Positions 30,515-39,537 of a stretch of DNA of 64,000 nucleotides are shown here, piece by piece. Each line of letters begins with the position of its first letter. Positions within the stretch are counted from its first letter, which is position 1. This stretch comes from Streptomyces sp. NBS 14/10. GTDB taxonomy: Bacteria > Actinomycetota > Actinomycetes > Streptomycetales > Streptomycetaceae. The notes below the pieces were generated by a model, which was not told the DNA's origin, did not search any database, and saw only the letters and a list, made by a program, of their open reading frames with translations. Where the stretch lies: contig NZ_NCSM01000002.1 in the NCBI RefSeq assembly GCF_002224125.1, forward strand, positions 62,001 through 126,000, read 5' to 3'. The position numbers and the translations under genes are program-made.

Positions 30515-32584
30515 ATGACCACCACTGACGCTGTGATCGCCGATAACACTGGGTACGCGCAAGCGGCCGAGACCGCGATGAAGGCCGCGGCCGCCTACTA
30601 CGGGGGTGGGGACAGTGCCCTGGACGACGACGCGTACGACCGGCTGATACGGGCGATCACCGCCTGGGAGACGAACCACCCGGAGCAGATTGTGCCCGGA
30701 TCGCCGACGGGGAAGGTCGCCGCAGGCGTTGGGCAGGGGGATGTGCCGCACACCCAGCCCATGCTGAGTCTGGACAACGTCTTCTCCCTCGAGCAGTTCA
30801 CCACCTGGGCCGCCTCGCTGGAACGGAGAATCGGCCGGCCGGTTCAGGCATGGAGCGTGGAGCCGAAGCTGGATGGCCTTGCGATAGCCGCGCGCTATCG
30901 CGACGGCCGGCTGGTGCAGCTGATCACTCGCGGCAACGGGACAGCCGGGGAAGACGTCTCGCACGCGATCGGCACTCTGAGCGGTCTGCCAGGTCGGCTG
31001 TCCGAGCCGGTCACGGTGGAGGTGCGCGGCGAGGTGCTGATGACCTCGGCCCAGTTCGAGATGGCGCTCACGGTGCGTGCCGAGCACGGTGGGGAGCCGT
31101 TCGCGAACCCGCGCAACGCCGCGGCGGGCACGCTGCGGGCGAGAGACCGTGCGTACCGGCTGGAGATGACGTTCTTCGGCTACGGCTGCCTGCCCCTGCC
31201 CACCACGGACACTGAGCTCGCGGAGCGTCTGACCGGCTCCTCGCACAGCGAGGTGATGACCCGCATAGTCGGCTGGGGTGTGCGAACGGCGGCAGCCACT
31301 GACGTGCCCGGCCGCACCGTCACCTCCATCAAGGCCGTCCAGGACCGCGTCGAGGAGCTCGCGGGCCTGCGGGCCGACCTGCCGTTCGGTATCGACGGCA
31401 TCGTCATCAAGGCCGACCTGGCCGCCGACCGGCAGGCCGCCGGATCCGGAACCCGGGCGCCTCGCTGGGCCATCGCCTGGAAACTCCCCGCGGTGGAGAA
31501 GATCACCAGACTGCTGGACGTGGAATGGAACGTGGGCCGCACCGGCATCATCGCTCCCCGCGCCGTTTTGGAACCGGTCGAGATCGACGGCTCCGTCATC
31601 ACCTACGCCACCCTCCACAACCCCTCCGACATCACCCGCCGCGATCTGCGCATCGGCGACCAGGTCATGGTCTACAAGGCCGGCGACATCATCCCGCGCA
31701 TCGAAGCCCCCGTCGCCCACCTGCGCACCGGGGCCGAGCAGCCCATCGCGTTCCCCGAGACCTGCCCGCAGTGCGGATCCGGCATCGATGCCTCCGAGCA
31801 GCGCTGGCGGTGCGAACGCGGACGCGACTGCCACCTGGTCGCCTCCGTCTCCTACGCGGTCGGCCGAGACCAGCTCGACATCGAGGGCCTCGGCCTGACC
31901 CGAGTCGTCCAGCTCACTGACGCGGGCCTCATCAGCGACTTCGCCGACCTGTTCACCCTCACCCGCGATGCGCTCCTGACGCTGGAGCGGATGGGTCCCA
32001 CCAGCGCCGACAACCTCCTGGCCGCGATCGAGCAGGCCAAGACCCGGCCGCTGTCGCGGGTACTGTGCGCGCTGGGCGTGCGCGGCACCGGCCGCTCGAT
32101 GTCCCGCCGCATCGCGCGCCACTTCGCCACCATGGAGGCGGTCCGGGCCGCCGACGCGGATGCGATGCAGCAAGTCGACGGCATCGGTATCGAGAAGGCG
32201 CCCGTGATCGTCGCCGAGCTGGCCCAGCTCGCACTCGTCATCGACAAACTCATCGCCGCAGGGGTGAACACGACCGAACCCGGCGCCACTCCACCTGCGG
32301 GCAACGGCGTGGCCCATACCGCCGAGGCGGCAGGCTCCCTCCACGGCATGACGGTGGTCGTCACCGGCGCCATGACCGGTCCACTGGAACAGCTCGGCCG
32401 CAACCAGATGAACGAACTCATCGAACAGGGCGGCGGCAGGTCTTCCTCCAGCGTCTCCAAGCGCACCTCCCTCCTGGTCGCCGGAGAGGGCGCCGGGGCC
32501 AAACGTGCCAAGGCCGAAGACCTCGGCATCCGCATCATCTCGCCTGGCGAGTTCGCCGAGCTCATTGCCGACCTCCTGCCCTGA
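30515..32584 (+). CDS. ligA: NAD-dependent DNA ligase
   Basis: 689 residues. It seals nicks using NAD. The order is the N-terminal Ia-like segment with DDxxYDxL, the nucleotidyltransferase with the adenylated lysine in EPKLDG (Lys118), the OB fold, a four-Cys zinc finger (CPQCGSG then WRCERGRDC), helix-hairpin-helix repeats and a C-terminal BRCT domain ending at the stop. Length and order fit LigA. Streptomyces always have a housekeeping ligA elsewhere, usually longer, so this is likely a second copy; whether it is the only one cannot be told from this window. A four-codon frame ATG GCG TCA TGA at 30507 overlaps the start codon. It lies just outside the PKS/NRPS operon after a 489-nt gap. Confidence 0.9.
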   Translation: MTTTDAVIADNTGYAQAAETAMKAAAAYYGGGDSALDDDAYDRLIRAITAWETNHPEQIVPGSPTGKVAAGVGQGDVPHTQPMLSLDNVFSLEQFTTWAASLERRIGRPVQAWSVEPKLDGLAIAARYRDGRLVQLITRGNGTAGEDVSHAIGTLSGLPGRLSEPVTVEVRGEVLMTSAQFEMALTVRAEHGGEPFANPRNAAAGTLRARDRAYRLEMTFFGYGCLPLPTTDTELAERLTGSSHSEVMTRIVGWGVRTAAATDVPGRTVTSIKAVQDRVEELAGLRADLPFGIDGIVIKADLAADRQAAGSGTRAPRWAIAWKLPAVEKITRLLDVEWNVGRTGIIAPRAVLEPVEIDGSVITYATLHNPSDITRRDLRIGDQVMVYKAGDIIPRIEAPVAHLRTGAEQPIAFPETCPQCGSGIDASEQRWRCERGRDCHLVASVSYAVGRDQLDIEGLGLTRVVQLTDAGLISDFADLFTLTRDALLTLERMGPTSADNLLAAIEQAKTRPLSRVLCALGVRGTGRSMSRRIARHFATMEAVRAADADAMQQVDGIGIEKAPVIVAELAQLALVIDKLIAAGVNTTEPGATPPAGNGVAHTAEAAGSLHGMTVVVTGAMTGPLEQLGRNQMNELIEQGGGRSSSSVSKRTSLLVAGEGAGAKRAKAEDLGIRIISPGEFAELIADLLP

Positions 32585-32586
32585 CC

Positions 32587-32620
32587 TGGCACCGAGAACC
32601 CAGCTCTGGGGGTGGTGCCA
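32587..32620 (+). terminator. compound stem-loop after DNA ligase
   Basis: Three bases after the ligase stop, TGGCACC (32587-32593) pairs with GGTGCCA (32614-32620). Inside it, CCCAG (32599-32603) pairs with CTGGG (32606-32610). There is no U tract, as is common in Streptomyces terminators. Confidence 0.55.
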
Positions 32621-32738
32621 GCATCACCCCGATTCGGGGCCTGGGCCAACTGTGTCGCGGGCCACCGCGGAGGAGGGTTGATCCCGTCACCAGGAGCCCG
32701 GCCGACGGCGCCGGACATCGACAAGGGAGCGGGGAAGC

Positions 32739-34253
32739 ATGATGGCCAGTCACGCGCGGCGGAGAATTCTCAAGGGCGCCGCGGTCGCGGCAGCGGGCGG
32801 CGTGGTCGGCAGCGGCCTCGGGCCCGGCTTCTTCACGGCTGCGGCGCAGTCGGGCGCCATGGCCGGGAAGAGGGGCGCGACCGGGGCGAGCCCGTTCCTG
32901 GAAGGGGCCTTCGAGCCGGTCACCGAGGAGTTGACGGCCTTTGACCTCAAGGTGACCGGCCGCATCCCGCGTGACCTGGACGGCCGCTACCTGCGCAACG
33001 GCCCGAACGCGCTGGGCCTTGAGGATGTCCGCGCCCACCACTGGATGCTGGGTGACGGAATGGTGCACGGCGTCCGGCTGCGCGGCGGGCGCGCGGAGTG
33101 GTATCGCAACCGCTGGGTGCGGTCATCGCAGGTGACGGCCAAGCTGGGGGAGACCTACCCGGGCCAGGCACCGCCGGACGACTTCGCGTGCAACACGCAC
33201 GTCATCCCGTACAAGGGCCGCATCCTGGCGTTGCAGGAAGGCGGGCCGCTGCCGTACGAGCTGGACGGCGAACTCAACACCGTGCGCCCGTACGACTTCC
33301 GCTCCACGCTGGGCGGCGCGTTCACCGCGCACACCAAGTACGACGCGGCGGCCGACGAGCTGCACGCGATCGCGTACTACCCCACATGGGACCATGTGCG
33401 GCACATCATGATCGACCGGACCGGCCGGGTAGTGCGGACCACACGGATCCCCGTCGCGGACGCGCCGATGATGCACGACTTCGCGCTCACCGAGGAGTAC
33501 GTGGTGATCGTGGACGTGCCGATCACCTTCGACGGTGCCGCCGCGGAGGCGGGCGCGATCGTGCCGTACGTATGGAACGACAGGCATCCCATGCGCATCG
33601 GGCTGTTGCCGCGCACCGGCGGCACCACGCGCTGGTTCGAGATCGACCCGGTGTACTACTCGCACACCCTCAACGCCTACGACCAGGGCGACACGGTCGT
33701 GGTGGAGTACACAGGGTTCCCCGCGCCGTTCTACGCCGCCGGTCGCGGCATGGGCGGACCTTCCGCGACCGGTGCCCCGACCCTCGACCGCTGGACGATC
33801 GACCTGCGCGCGGGCCGGGTCCGCAGCAGCCGGCTGGACGACCGCCCGCAGGAGTTCCCCCGCATCAACGAGTCTCTGGTCTCGCGTCGGCACCGCTACG
33901 CCTACACCGCGAGCGCGGCCGAGATGTGGCGCGCGTACGAGACCGTCGACGGGGTGCCGCCGGACGAGAAGTTCACCAACTACCTGGTGAAGCACGACAT
34001 GCTGCGGAGCAGCAGGCAGCTCCACCGCTTCCCCGGGGGCGCGGCGGTCAGCGAGCCGGTGTTCGTCCCACGGCGCGGCGCGCGGGACGAGGACGACGGC
34101 TACGTCCTGTCGTATGTGAACGACCCCGACCGCGGCGCGACTGACCTGGTGATCCTCTCGGCCCAGGACTTCGACGGCCACCCGCTGGCCCGTATTCACC
34201 TGCCCGGCCGGGTACCGCTGGGATTCCACGGCAGCTGGGTCGCGGACGCCTAG
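32739..34253 (+). CDS. carotenoid-cleavage oxygenase (RPE65/CCD family), Tat-exported
   Basis: 504 residues. Family members are Fe(II) enzymes that cleave conjugated double bases' carbon analogues, that is the double bonds of carotenoids or stilbenoids, with oxygen. The start is supported by GGAGCGGGGA upstream. The N terminus RRRILKGAAVAAAGG is a twin-arginine signal. Family hallmarks follow: DLDGRYLRNGPN, HHWMLGDGMVHG, and His-containing segments AHTKYD, MMHDFALTE, YYSHTLNAY and the C-terminal GFHGSW, which supply the expected four iron-binding histidines. Length is normal and the gene seems intact. No carotenoid synthesis genes are adjacent, so the substrate is unknown. Its stop lies only a few bases from the end of an IS701 remnant. 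Confidence 0.88.
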   Translation: MMASHARRRILKGAAVAAAGGVVGSGLGPGFFTAAAQSGAMAGKRGATGASPFLEGAFEPVTEELTAFDLKVTGRIPRDLDGRYLRNGPNALGLEDVRAHHWMLGDGMVHGVRLRGGRAEWYRNRWVRSSQVTAKLGETYPGQAPPDDFACNTHVIPYKGRILALQEGGPLPYELDGELNTVRPYDFRSTLGGAFTAHTKYDAAADELHAIAYYPTWDHVRHIMIDRTGRVVRTTRIPVADAPMMHDFALTEEYVVIVDVPITFDGAAAEAGAIVPYVWNDRHPMRIGLLPRTGGTTRWFEIDPVYYSHTLNAYDQGDTVVVEYTGFPAPFYAAGRGMGGPSATGAPTLDRWTIDLRAGRVRSSRLDDRPQEFPRINESLVSRRHRYAYTASAAEMWRAYETVDGVPPDEKFTNYLVKHDMLRSSRQLHRFPGGAAVSEPVFVPRRGARDEDDGYVLSYVNDPDRGATDLVILSAQDFDGHPLARIHLPGRVPLGFHGSWVADA

Positions 34254-34937
34254 TAGGACTCCGTGAGGTCTGTCTTGATCTTGGTGTGGTTCTGCTGGGC
34301 AGGGGTTGGTGGCAGGTGGTGCAGGTGCCGGTCCAGCAGTTCAGCAGGTCCTGGAGGGTGTCGAGGATCTGGTAGAGGGTGAGTCCGCTGTGTCGGCTTT
34401 GGGGGCCAGCCGCTGTTCGGTGAGGAAGGCGTGGGCGGCGGTGACCAGGGTGGCGTGGTGGTGCCAACCCCTCCAGGAACGGCCTTCGAAGTGGTCAAGG
34501 CCCAGACCGTGCTTGAGTTCGCGGTAGTCGTGCTCGATGCGCCTGCGGCTGCCTGGGCCAGCCGGCGCGAGCGCACCCCGGCCGGACGGACCGGTGGGGT
34601 GCGCGTCGTGCGGCTGGGCGGTGATATCGCCGCGGATACCGACCACGTACGCGTGTCCCCGCTCGGCCAGGCCGGCGCGGAAGTCCGCGTTCTGGCCATA
34701 GCCGGCATCCGCCACCACCACCGGCGGCACCAGTCCCCATCCGGCCAGTTCGTCCAGGGCGTCCAGTGCCAGCCGCCACTTCTCCCGGTGCCCGACATCC
34801 TCCGGCACGCCAGTCCGTTGGCGCCTGACGGCGTCATCCGCCCATTCCCGGGGCAGGAACAGCCGCCAGCTCAGCGGGCACAAGGCAGCGTCGGACACGG
34901 CGTGCACACTGACCGCGGATGGCCAGGTGCCAGCCAC
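34254..34937 (-). pseudogene. IS701-family transposase remnant, N-truncated and frameshifted
   Basis: Minus-strand translation from 34937 gives a typical IS701-type DDE transposase C-terminal half: SVHAVSDAALCPLSWRLFLP, VVADAGYGQNADFR, and RIEHDYRELKHGLGLDHFEG. The N-terminal half is missing. Near 34385-34400 the frame shifts, and the family's usual tail (LYQILDTLQDLLNCWTGTC) continues in another frame. The element edge at 34254 abuts the stop of the oxygenase gene. It cannot encode an active transposase. Confidence 0.8.
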
Positions 34938-35075
34938 CGGGGTCTGCGGGGCGGGGCGCTGCTCCGGCGGCGTTCACGCTGCGGTGGGTGTATTCCAGGA
35001 GCTCGAGGTTGAACGAGTCGCCGAGGACCAGGTTGGCCTGGCGGAGTGTGCCTTTCTCCGGAGCATCCTCCCCCG
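34915..35075 (-). pseudogene. VOC/glyoxalase-family gene fragment
   Basis: Minus-strand translation reads TLRQANLVLGDSFNLELLEY followed by GRPADPGGWHLAIR-like sequence (AAPRPADPGGWHLAIR). That resembles the middle of vicinal-oxygen-chelate (glyoxalase/bleomycin resistance) proteins. Both ends are missing: the downstream part runs into the IS701 remnant near 34920. Family assignment is by eye. Confidence 0.45.
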
Positions 35076-35076
35076 G

Positions 35077-35222
35077 CCAACGAAATCGAGTGCTCGCGGC
35101 TGGCGGGTCTGGCACTGGGGCAGTCGGACCCGTGGGGGTGGGAGCAGCTGCGGGCGACGGCGTTCCGTGTGCGGCATTCCGAGGATGCGGTGCGGGACAT
35201 GGAGGGCCTGTACTTCATCTGA
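35077..35222 (+). pseudogene. C-terminal fragment of an unknown protein
   Basis: The + frame NEIECSRLAGLALGQSDPWG and on to HSEDAVRDMEGLYFI with a stop near 35220 reads as genuine protein, but it has no start and is cut on its left by the VOC/IS701 rubble. I do not recognise the family. Confidence 0.4.
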
Positions 35223-35388
35223 ACGGGCGGACTATGGCCAAAGGTTGACGCTCCGTCGACACGCTTTAACTCGTCTTTACTTTGGGCTCATGAGGTCTAT
35301 GGTGGTCGGGCGGCGCGTACACGTCACGGGGGCCTCACGCGCTGCCCGCAATCCCTCGAGGCCCCACCCACGGGGGAAGGACGAGCTC

Positions 35389-37839
35389 TTGAACTTAATA
35401 CTCCGCATACCGTCCAGGTGGCGGTTCGCGGCCCGCTTCACGGCTGCTGTCGGCCTGGCTGCCGCTGTCACCGTGACCGGGCTGCCCGCCATCGAGACCG
35501 CGCAGGCGGCCGGCCCGCCGGTGACGGCGAAGCTCAAACCGGGATCAGGCAAGCGTTGCGACACCCGCAACGGTCTCCCGCCCGCCGCGAGGACACCGAC
35601 GAACTCCGGGTTCCCCGACGATCTGACGGGGACGATCTACAAGGACAGGGCCCTTCCGAAGAACTTCGAGTTCGACCTTCCCGGGCAGGCGTACGACGGC
35701 CTCAAGGCCCCGACCGCCGCCGAGAAGACGAAGGCGCTGTCCCAGGTTCCCGGGGACCTGGACAAGAACGTGGACGCGTGGAAGAAGATCGCCAACGCGT
35801 CCGGCAAGCCCGCGGACCGCGCGATGGAGATCTACGCCCGCTACTTGGCGAACAAAGAGGGCCTCAGCTTCAAGGACTGGTTCGACAAGCGGTACATCCG
35901 CAACCAGGTCAATAACCACAAGGGCTCCGGCTTCGAGCGTCAACTGGTCACCGACTACAAACTGATCGGCCCGGACTGGCTGTGCGAAGTCACCGTCGAG
36001 CTGTTCGACGCCAACGGTGAGAAGGTCGGCGAGCGCCGGTACGACGCGTACAACAAGCGGACCAGAGAATTCAATGAGTTCAAATCGAACTCCAAGCTGA
36101 CGGCAAAGCAGCTCGCGAAGGACCGGATCGTCGCCAGGTCGATGCCGGACCACACCTTCCGCTTCACCGGTGCGAAGAAGTTCACCAAGGGCCAGGTCAA
36201 TCACATCAACGCCCTGGAACGCGATGTGCGCGAAATGCGCAACGGCAAGGCCGGCCAGGTGCGCGGCAACCAGCGGTTCTACAACCCGGTCCCCAAGACC
36301 ACCCCGATCCGCGGATACTCCGACCACCAGCGCTGGTTCGCTCCCGCCTGCCAGACGGGCGGAACCCAGGTCATGGCCGCCGGCGCCAACACGTGTGGCA
36401 CCAGGGGCCCGGCCAACCAGCGGGCCCTGTCCTCCGGCAAGACCCTGGAGGAGGCCAAGCGCTTCCAGGCCGACGCGCGACGCCTCGACACCCGGGGCAC
36501 CCTCCCCAGGGGCGGTCCGGGCGGCGTCGACTTCACGACCCTGGAGCTTCGCTACGTCGGCGGCATCGAAAAGGGCAAGGGCATGACGTACTCCATGCGC
36601 GCGGACCAGATGCCCGACCCGGACAACAACCCGGGCTTCGGCGGCGCTGCCAAGATGCAGCTCGCATCCGACTCGCTGTTCACATGGCTCGCCCTGACTC
36701 CGGAGAAGTTCTGGGTGAACTTGAACCCGGACCAGCCCGACAAGATCATGGACAGCAAGTTCGCGTCCACCGACGCGGGCAGGATCCTCCTCGACGCCGA
36801 CCTGGACATGAAGCACGACTTCGCCGCGGCCATCAACCCGGAGAAGTTCGCCGGCGCCAAGCGGTTCTGGGACACCCAGCCCCGCGAGGACGGCATCCCG
36901 TGCTTCCCGGACGTCCGTCTGTGGATCGAACCCGAGGTCGCCAAGGTCCGTGAGGAGAACGGCGGCGTCTATATCCTCGACACCCCGCTGAAGGTGTCGA
37001 CGGAGTGGATGGACATGGACTGGTCCGCGCCCGGCGCCCACCAGTGCACCTGGACCGACGCCGAGAAGCGGTTCAGCGAGACCAACCTGCGCCAGAACGT
37101 GATGCCTGAGGTCGTGAAGCGGGTCAACAACGACCCCAAGTACGCCGACCTGCGCCGCGTCTACACCTCCCGCGTCGCCGCCGAATACATCCGGCAGCAG
37201 GACGCGAAGAAGCCCACCGACTTCCACGACATCATCAACAGCAATGATGTGAAAGCGTGGCCGCTTCGCGCGCCGAATGACAAATGGACCAAGCAGGGCA
37301 CCTACGACCGCTATATGAAGTCTGCCCGTGAGGGCGTCGAGTGGTTCAAGCTCGAATACGACGGCAAGACCTTCAACCAGGGCGTCGGCGGCGTCGACTT
37401 CTCGAAGCAGCCGAAGCGGAACATCACACGCACCCAGTTCCGCGTCCAGAACCGGGACCTGGACAACACCACCACGAACTCCCGGAAGTCCGACGACGCG
37501 TCGTACCGGGACACCGACACCCTTTACCTCGGGGCCGGACCCGGAGGCGGTGGCAGCGACGAGGACCCGGGCGGTGACCCCACGCCCACCCCGACACCCA
37601 CCCCGTCGGACACCGGCAAGCCGAACGACCCGCCGTCGACTCCGGCTCCGGACCCGTCGACGCCCGGCGGCGGTGACGACAAGCCGACGCCACCCGCGAC
37701 GAAGGACCCGGACGGCCACCTCGCCGGCACCGGATCCGACACCCCCGTGGGTCTCATCGCGGGTATCGCCGCCGCCCTCGCAGCGGTCGGGGGCACCCTG
37801 ACGTGGTGGATGCGCCGCCGCAAGTCCGCCCATGAGTAA
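35389..37839 (+). CDS. large LAxTG cell-wall-anchored surface protein of unknown function
   Basis: 816 residues from a TTG at 35389, chosen because GGGGGAAGGA lies 7-8 nt upstream and a signal peptide follows at once (RFAARFTAAVGLAAAVTVTG, cleavage near AQA-AG). The third codon is TTA, read in Streptomyces by the developmental bldA tRNA. The C terminus has a Pro/Thr/Asp wall-spanning region, LAGTG, a hydrophobic segment and RRRKSAHE, a sortase class E type signal. The large exported domain is not one I recognise. Around residues 190-260 it has RYDAYN, then EFNEFKS, and later RSMPDHTFRF, a pattern reminiscent of PD-(D/E)xK nuclease-fold cores. The enzyme role is speculation. There are few cysteines. 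No sortase gene is in the window. Confidence 0.85.
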   Translation: MNLILRIPSRWRFAARFTAAVGLAAAVTVTGLPAIETAQAAGPPVTAKLKPGSGKRCDTRNGLPPAARTPTNSGFPDDLTGTIYKDRALPKNFEFDLPGQAYDGLKAPTAAEKTKALSQVPGDLDKNVDAWKKIANASGKPADRAMEIYARYLANKEGLSFKDWFDKRYIRNQVNNHKGSGFERQLVTDYKLIGPDWLCEVTVELFDANGEKVGERRYDAYNKRTREFNEFKSNSKLTAKQLAKDRIVARSMPDHTFRFTGAKKFTKGQVNHINALERDVREMRNGKAGQVRGNQRFYNPVPKTTPIRGYSDHQRWFAPACQTGGTQVMAAGANTCGTRGPANQRALSSGKTLEEAKRFQADARRLDTRGTLPRGGPGGVDFTTLELRYVGGIEKGKGMTYSMRADQMPDPDNNPGFGGAAKMQLASDSLFTWLALTPEKFWVNLNPDQPDKIMDSKFASTDAGRILLDADLDMKHDFAAAINPEKFAGAKRFWDTQPREDGIPCFPDVRLWIEPEVAKVREENGGVYILDTPLKVSTEWMDMDWSAPGAHQCTWTDAEKRFSETNLRQNVMPEVVKRVNNDPKYADLRRVYTSRVAAEYIRQQDAKKPTDFHDIINSNDVKAWPLRAPNDKWTKQGTYDRYMKSAREGVEWFKLEYDGKTFNQGVGGVDFSKQPKRNITRTQFRVQNRDLDNTTTNSRKSDDASYRDTDTLYLGAGPGGGGSDEDPGGDPTPTPTPTPSDTGKPNDPPSTPAPDPSTPGGGDDKPTPPATKDPDGHLAGTGSDTPVGLIAGIAAALAAVGGTLTWWMRRRKSAHE

Positions 37840-37887
37840 CGGCTTCCGGAGGAACAGGAAGGGTTGAGGCGGCTGTGAAATGAGGAT

Positions 37888-37936
37888 GGCCACGCGGGGT
37901 TCTCAAGGTGTCAAACACGAGCTACTCCGCGTGGCC
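37888..37936. terminator. 10-bp perfect inverted repeat with 29-nt loop
   Basis: GGCCACGCGG (37888-37897) pairs perfectly with CCGCGTGGCC (37927-37936). It lies 49 nt after the surface-protein stop. The loop is longer than in usual terminators, so it may be a terminator, an attenuator-like RNA or an insertion-element end. Its neighbourhood contains only gene debris. Confidence 0.45.
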
Positions 37937-38059
37937 CTGTCCCTGTGAGCGCCGGTGCGCGCTCGGCGCGACAACACCACCTCAGGGATGGAGAGTTCCG
38001 TACCCCGAGGGTTCTCCGGGGCCTCCCCGATGTCCTGTCCGCCGCCAGGCTGGTGAGCT

Positions 38060-38377
38060 GGGCTCATGGGATCACATCGGCTACGTCCACTACGGCTTCG
38101 CCGAAGCCCTCAACTCCATCTACCCCGACCTCAAGGACACCCACGCCCAGCTACGCAGCAACGGTCAGAGCGTCTACTTCACCGGCCACAGCCTCGGCGG
38201 CACACTGGCCATGCTCGCCGGCGCCCGTATGTACCTGGAAGACCCCCGGCTCCCTCCTGGGCGGGCTCACCGACCGCGTCAAAGGACTCAGCCGACCTCT
38301 TCGCCCCCGCCAGCGACGGCGTACGCGACCACTCCATCCACAAGTACCTCGCCGCCCTCGAAAAGAACCTCACCTGA
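38060..38377 (+). pseudogene. class 3 lipase fragment, frameshifted
   Basis: Translation from about 38060 gives DHIGYVHYGFAEALNSIYPD and SVYFTGHSLGGTLAMLAGAR, the alpha/beta-hydrolase elbow GHSLGG of class 3 lipases. After YLEDP the frame breaks, and the expected continuation appears in other frames, ending DHSIHKYLAALEKNLT at 38377. The start is missing. It is a relic with no intact catalytic triad. Confidence 0.65.
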
Positions 38378-38380
38378 TCC

Positions 38381-38690
38381 TCAAGAGGGTGTCTCACGTG
38401 GCAAGTTTCGCGAGCTTCTTGTAGCAGGTCAGGGCGGCGGCCAGGGCGATCGACCGGGTTCGGCCCGGTCGGCGATCCCCCCTTTTGGCACGAACGGAGG
38501 CCGCGTCGACGATCGCCGAGGTCCAGTGCACCTCGCCCCGGGCCCCGAGTTCGTCCAGCACAGCCGCTGGTCAGCGCGTACACCACTGCCGTGAACACGG
38601 CCCGCTCGTCACACGGAGCGGTCCCACCACCTTGCGGACGGGCAGCGAACGACAGCAGCAACGGGTGGCCGGCTCCCAGGGTTCATCTCT
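38381..38690 (-). pseudogene. IS5-family transposase, internally deleted remnant
   Basis: Minus-strand pieces in order: ARPQGGGTAPCDERAVFTAV...ALTSGC (N-terminal part), then VLDELGARGEVHWTSAIVDA and SVRAKRG with the usual GGSPTGPNPVDR in a neighbouring frame, then IALAAALTCYKKLAKLAT and stop at 38396. At least two internal deletions have joined these blocks. The tail matches the + strand tail at 39300-39407, in inverted orientation. Confidence 0.7.
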
Positions 38691-39291
38691 AAGCCTTGAT
38701 CGGTGCGGCCGACCTGGCGGCCTGCTCGATCTTCGCGCAGTAGGCCGTACGGGCTTCCTCGTCGATCTTCTTCTCGTGTTCGGCGCGCACCCCGGTCCGG
38801 CCGTCGATGCCCTCGCGCAGGATATCGGCGTGCCCGGCATGCCGGATGGACTCGCCGAGGACATGGACCATGATGGCGAACAGGTTCGTGTTGGGAGAAG
38901 GCTCCGGCCACCACGGCACGTGGCCGGGGGCGTCGAGGGGAAGCTCGTTGATCGTCGCGTCCGAGTGTTCCCACGTGCGCCGGTAGAACTCGATGATCTG
39001 ATCGCGGGTCTCGTGCTCGGTCGCCCACAGATCGCTGCCGTCGTAGTCCTGCCACCGGCACAGCGGTTCCGGGGAAGGGCGGTCGAAGACCTCGCCGAAG
39101 TACCTGGCCTCGACGGTGGCCACGTGTTTGACCAGGCCGAGGAGGTTGGTCCCGGTCGCTGTCAAAGGTCGGCGGGCGTCGTATTCGGACAAGCCGTCGA
39201 GTTTCCAGAGCAGCGCCTTGCGGTCCCGCCTCAGTCTCCCGTGCAGGTTGTCCTTCGCGAATTCATCGATCACGCGGCATGAGCCTGCCAT
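38689..39291 (-). CDS. DinB-like (DUF664) protein
   Basis: 200 residues. It matches the DinB/DUF664 helical-bundle group: DEFAKDNLHGRLRRDRKALL, TNLLGLVKHVATVEARYFGEVF (a metal-site His in the KHV segment), and GESIRHAGHADILREG with two further histidines. This three-His layout binds a divalent metal; some relatives are thiol-dependent S-transferases using mycothiol. The ATG at 39291 gives nine residues before the conserved start and a GTG at about 39273 is an alternative. The gene sits alone between two inverted IS5-type transposase tails. Confidence 0.8.
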   Translation of the reverse strand: MAGSCRVIDEFAKDNLHGRLRRDRKALLWKLDGLSEYDARRPLTATGTNLLGLVKHVATVEARYFGEVFDRPSPEPLCRWQDYDGSDLWATEHETRDQIIEFYRRTWEHSDATINELPLDAPGHVPWWPEPSPNTNLFAIMVHVLGESIRHAGHADILREGIDGRTGVRAEHEKKIDEEARTAYCAKIEQAARSAAPIKA

Positions 39292-39299
39292 GGGCTGCT

Positions 39300-39407
39300 C
39301 GTGGTCTCAAGATCCGTACGTGGTCCGCAACGACTGGCAGAGCCGAGGCCTGGCCATGGCCGCCGCTCTGACCTGCTACAAGAAGCTCGCGAAACTTGCC
39401 ACGTGAG
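39300..39407 (+). pseudogene. IS5-family transposase C-terminal tail
   Basis: The + frame VVRNDWQSRGLAMAAALTCY ending KKLAKLAT and stop repeats the tail found on the minus strand at 38396-38450; the nucleotide stretch from GCTCTGACCTGCTAC through the stop is nearly identical. Only this C-terminal piece remains. With the other remnant it brackets the DinB-like gene. Confidence 0.65.
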
Positions 39408-39537
39408 ACAACCTCCAAGGCTCCGCAGCAATATCCTGACGACGATATCCAGGGGATACCTCCTGCACGCCGAAATCGTTCAGGGGCGCGAAGCCTCGCC
39501 AGGCGAACCGGAATGATGGGCCGTGCCCGGCCCGTCC

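Noticed and set aside
35276..35320. TTTACT...TATGGT as a promoter for the surface protein
   Set aside because: The elements are weak and several alternatives exist nearby, so it cannot be chosen without mapping.
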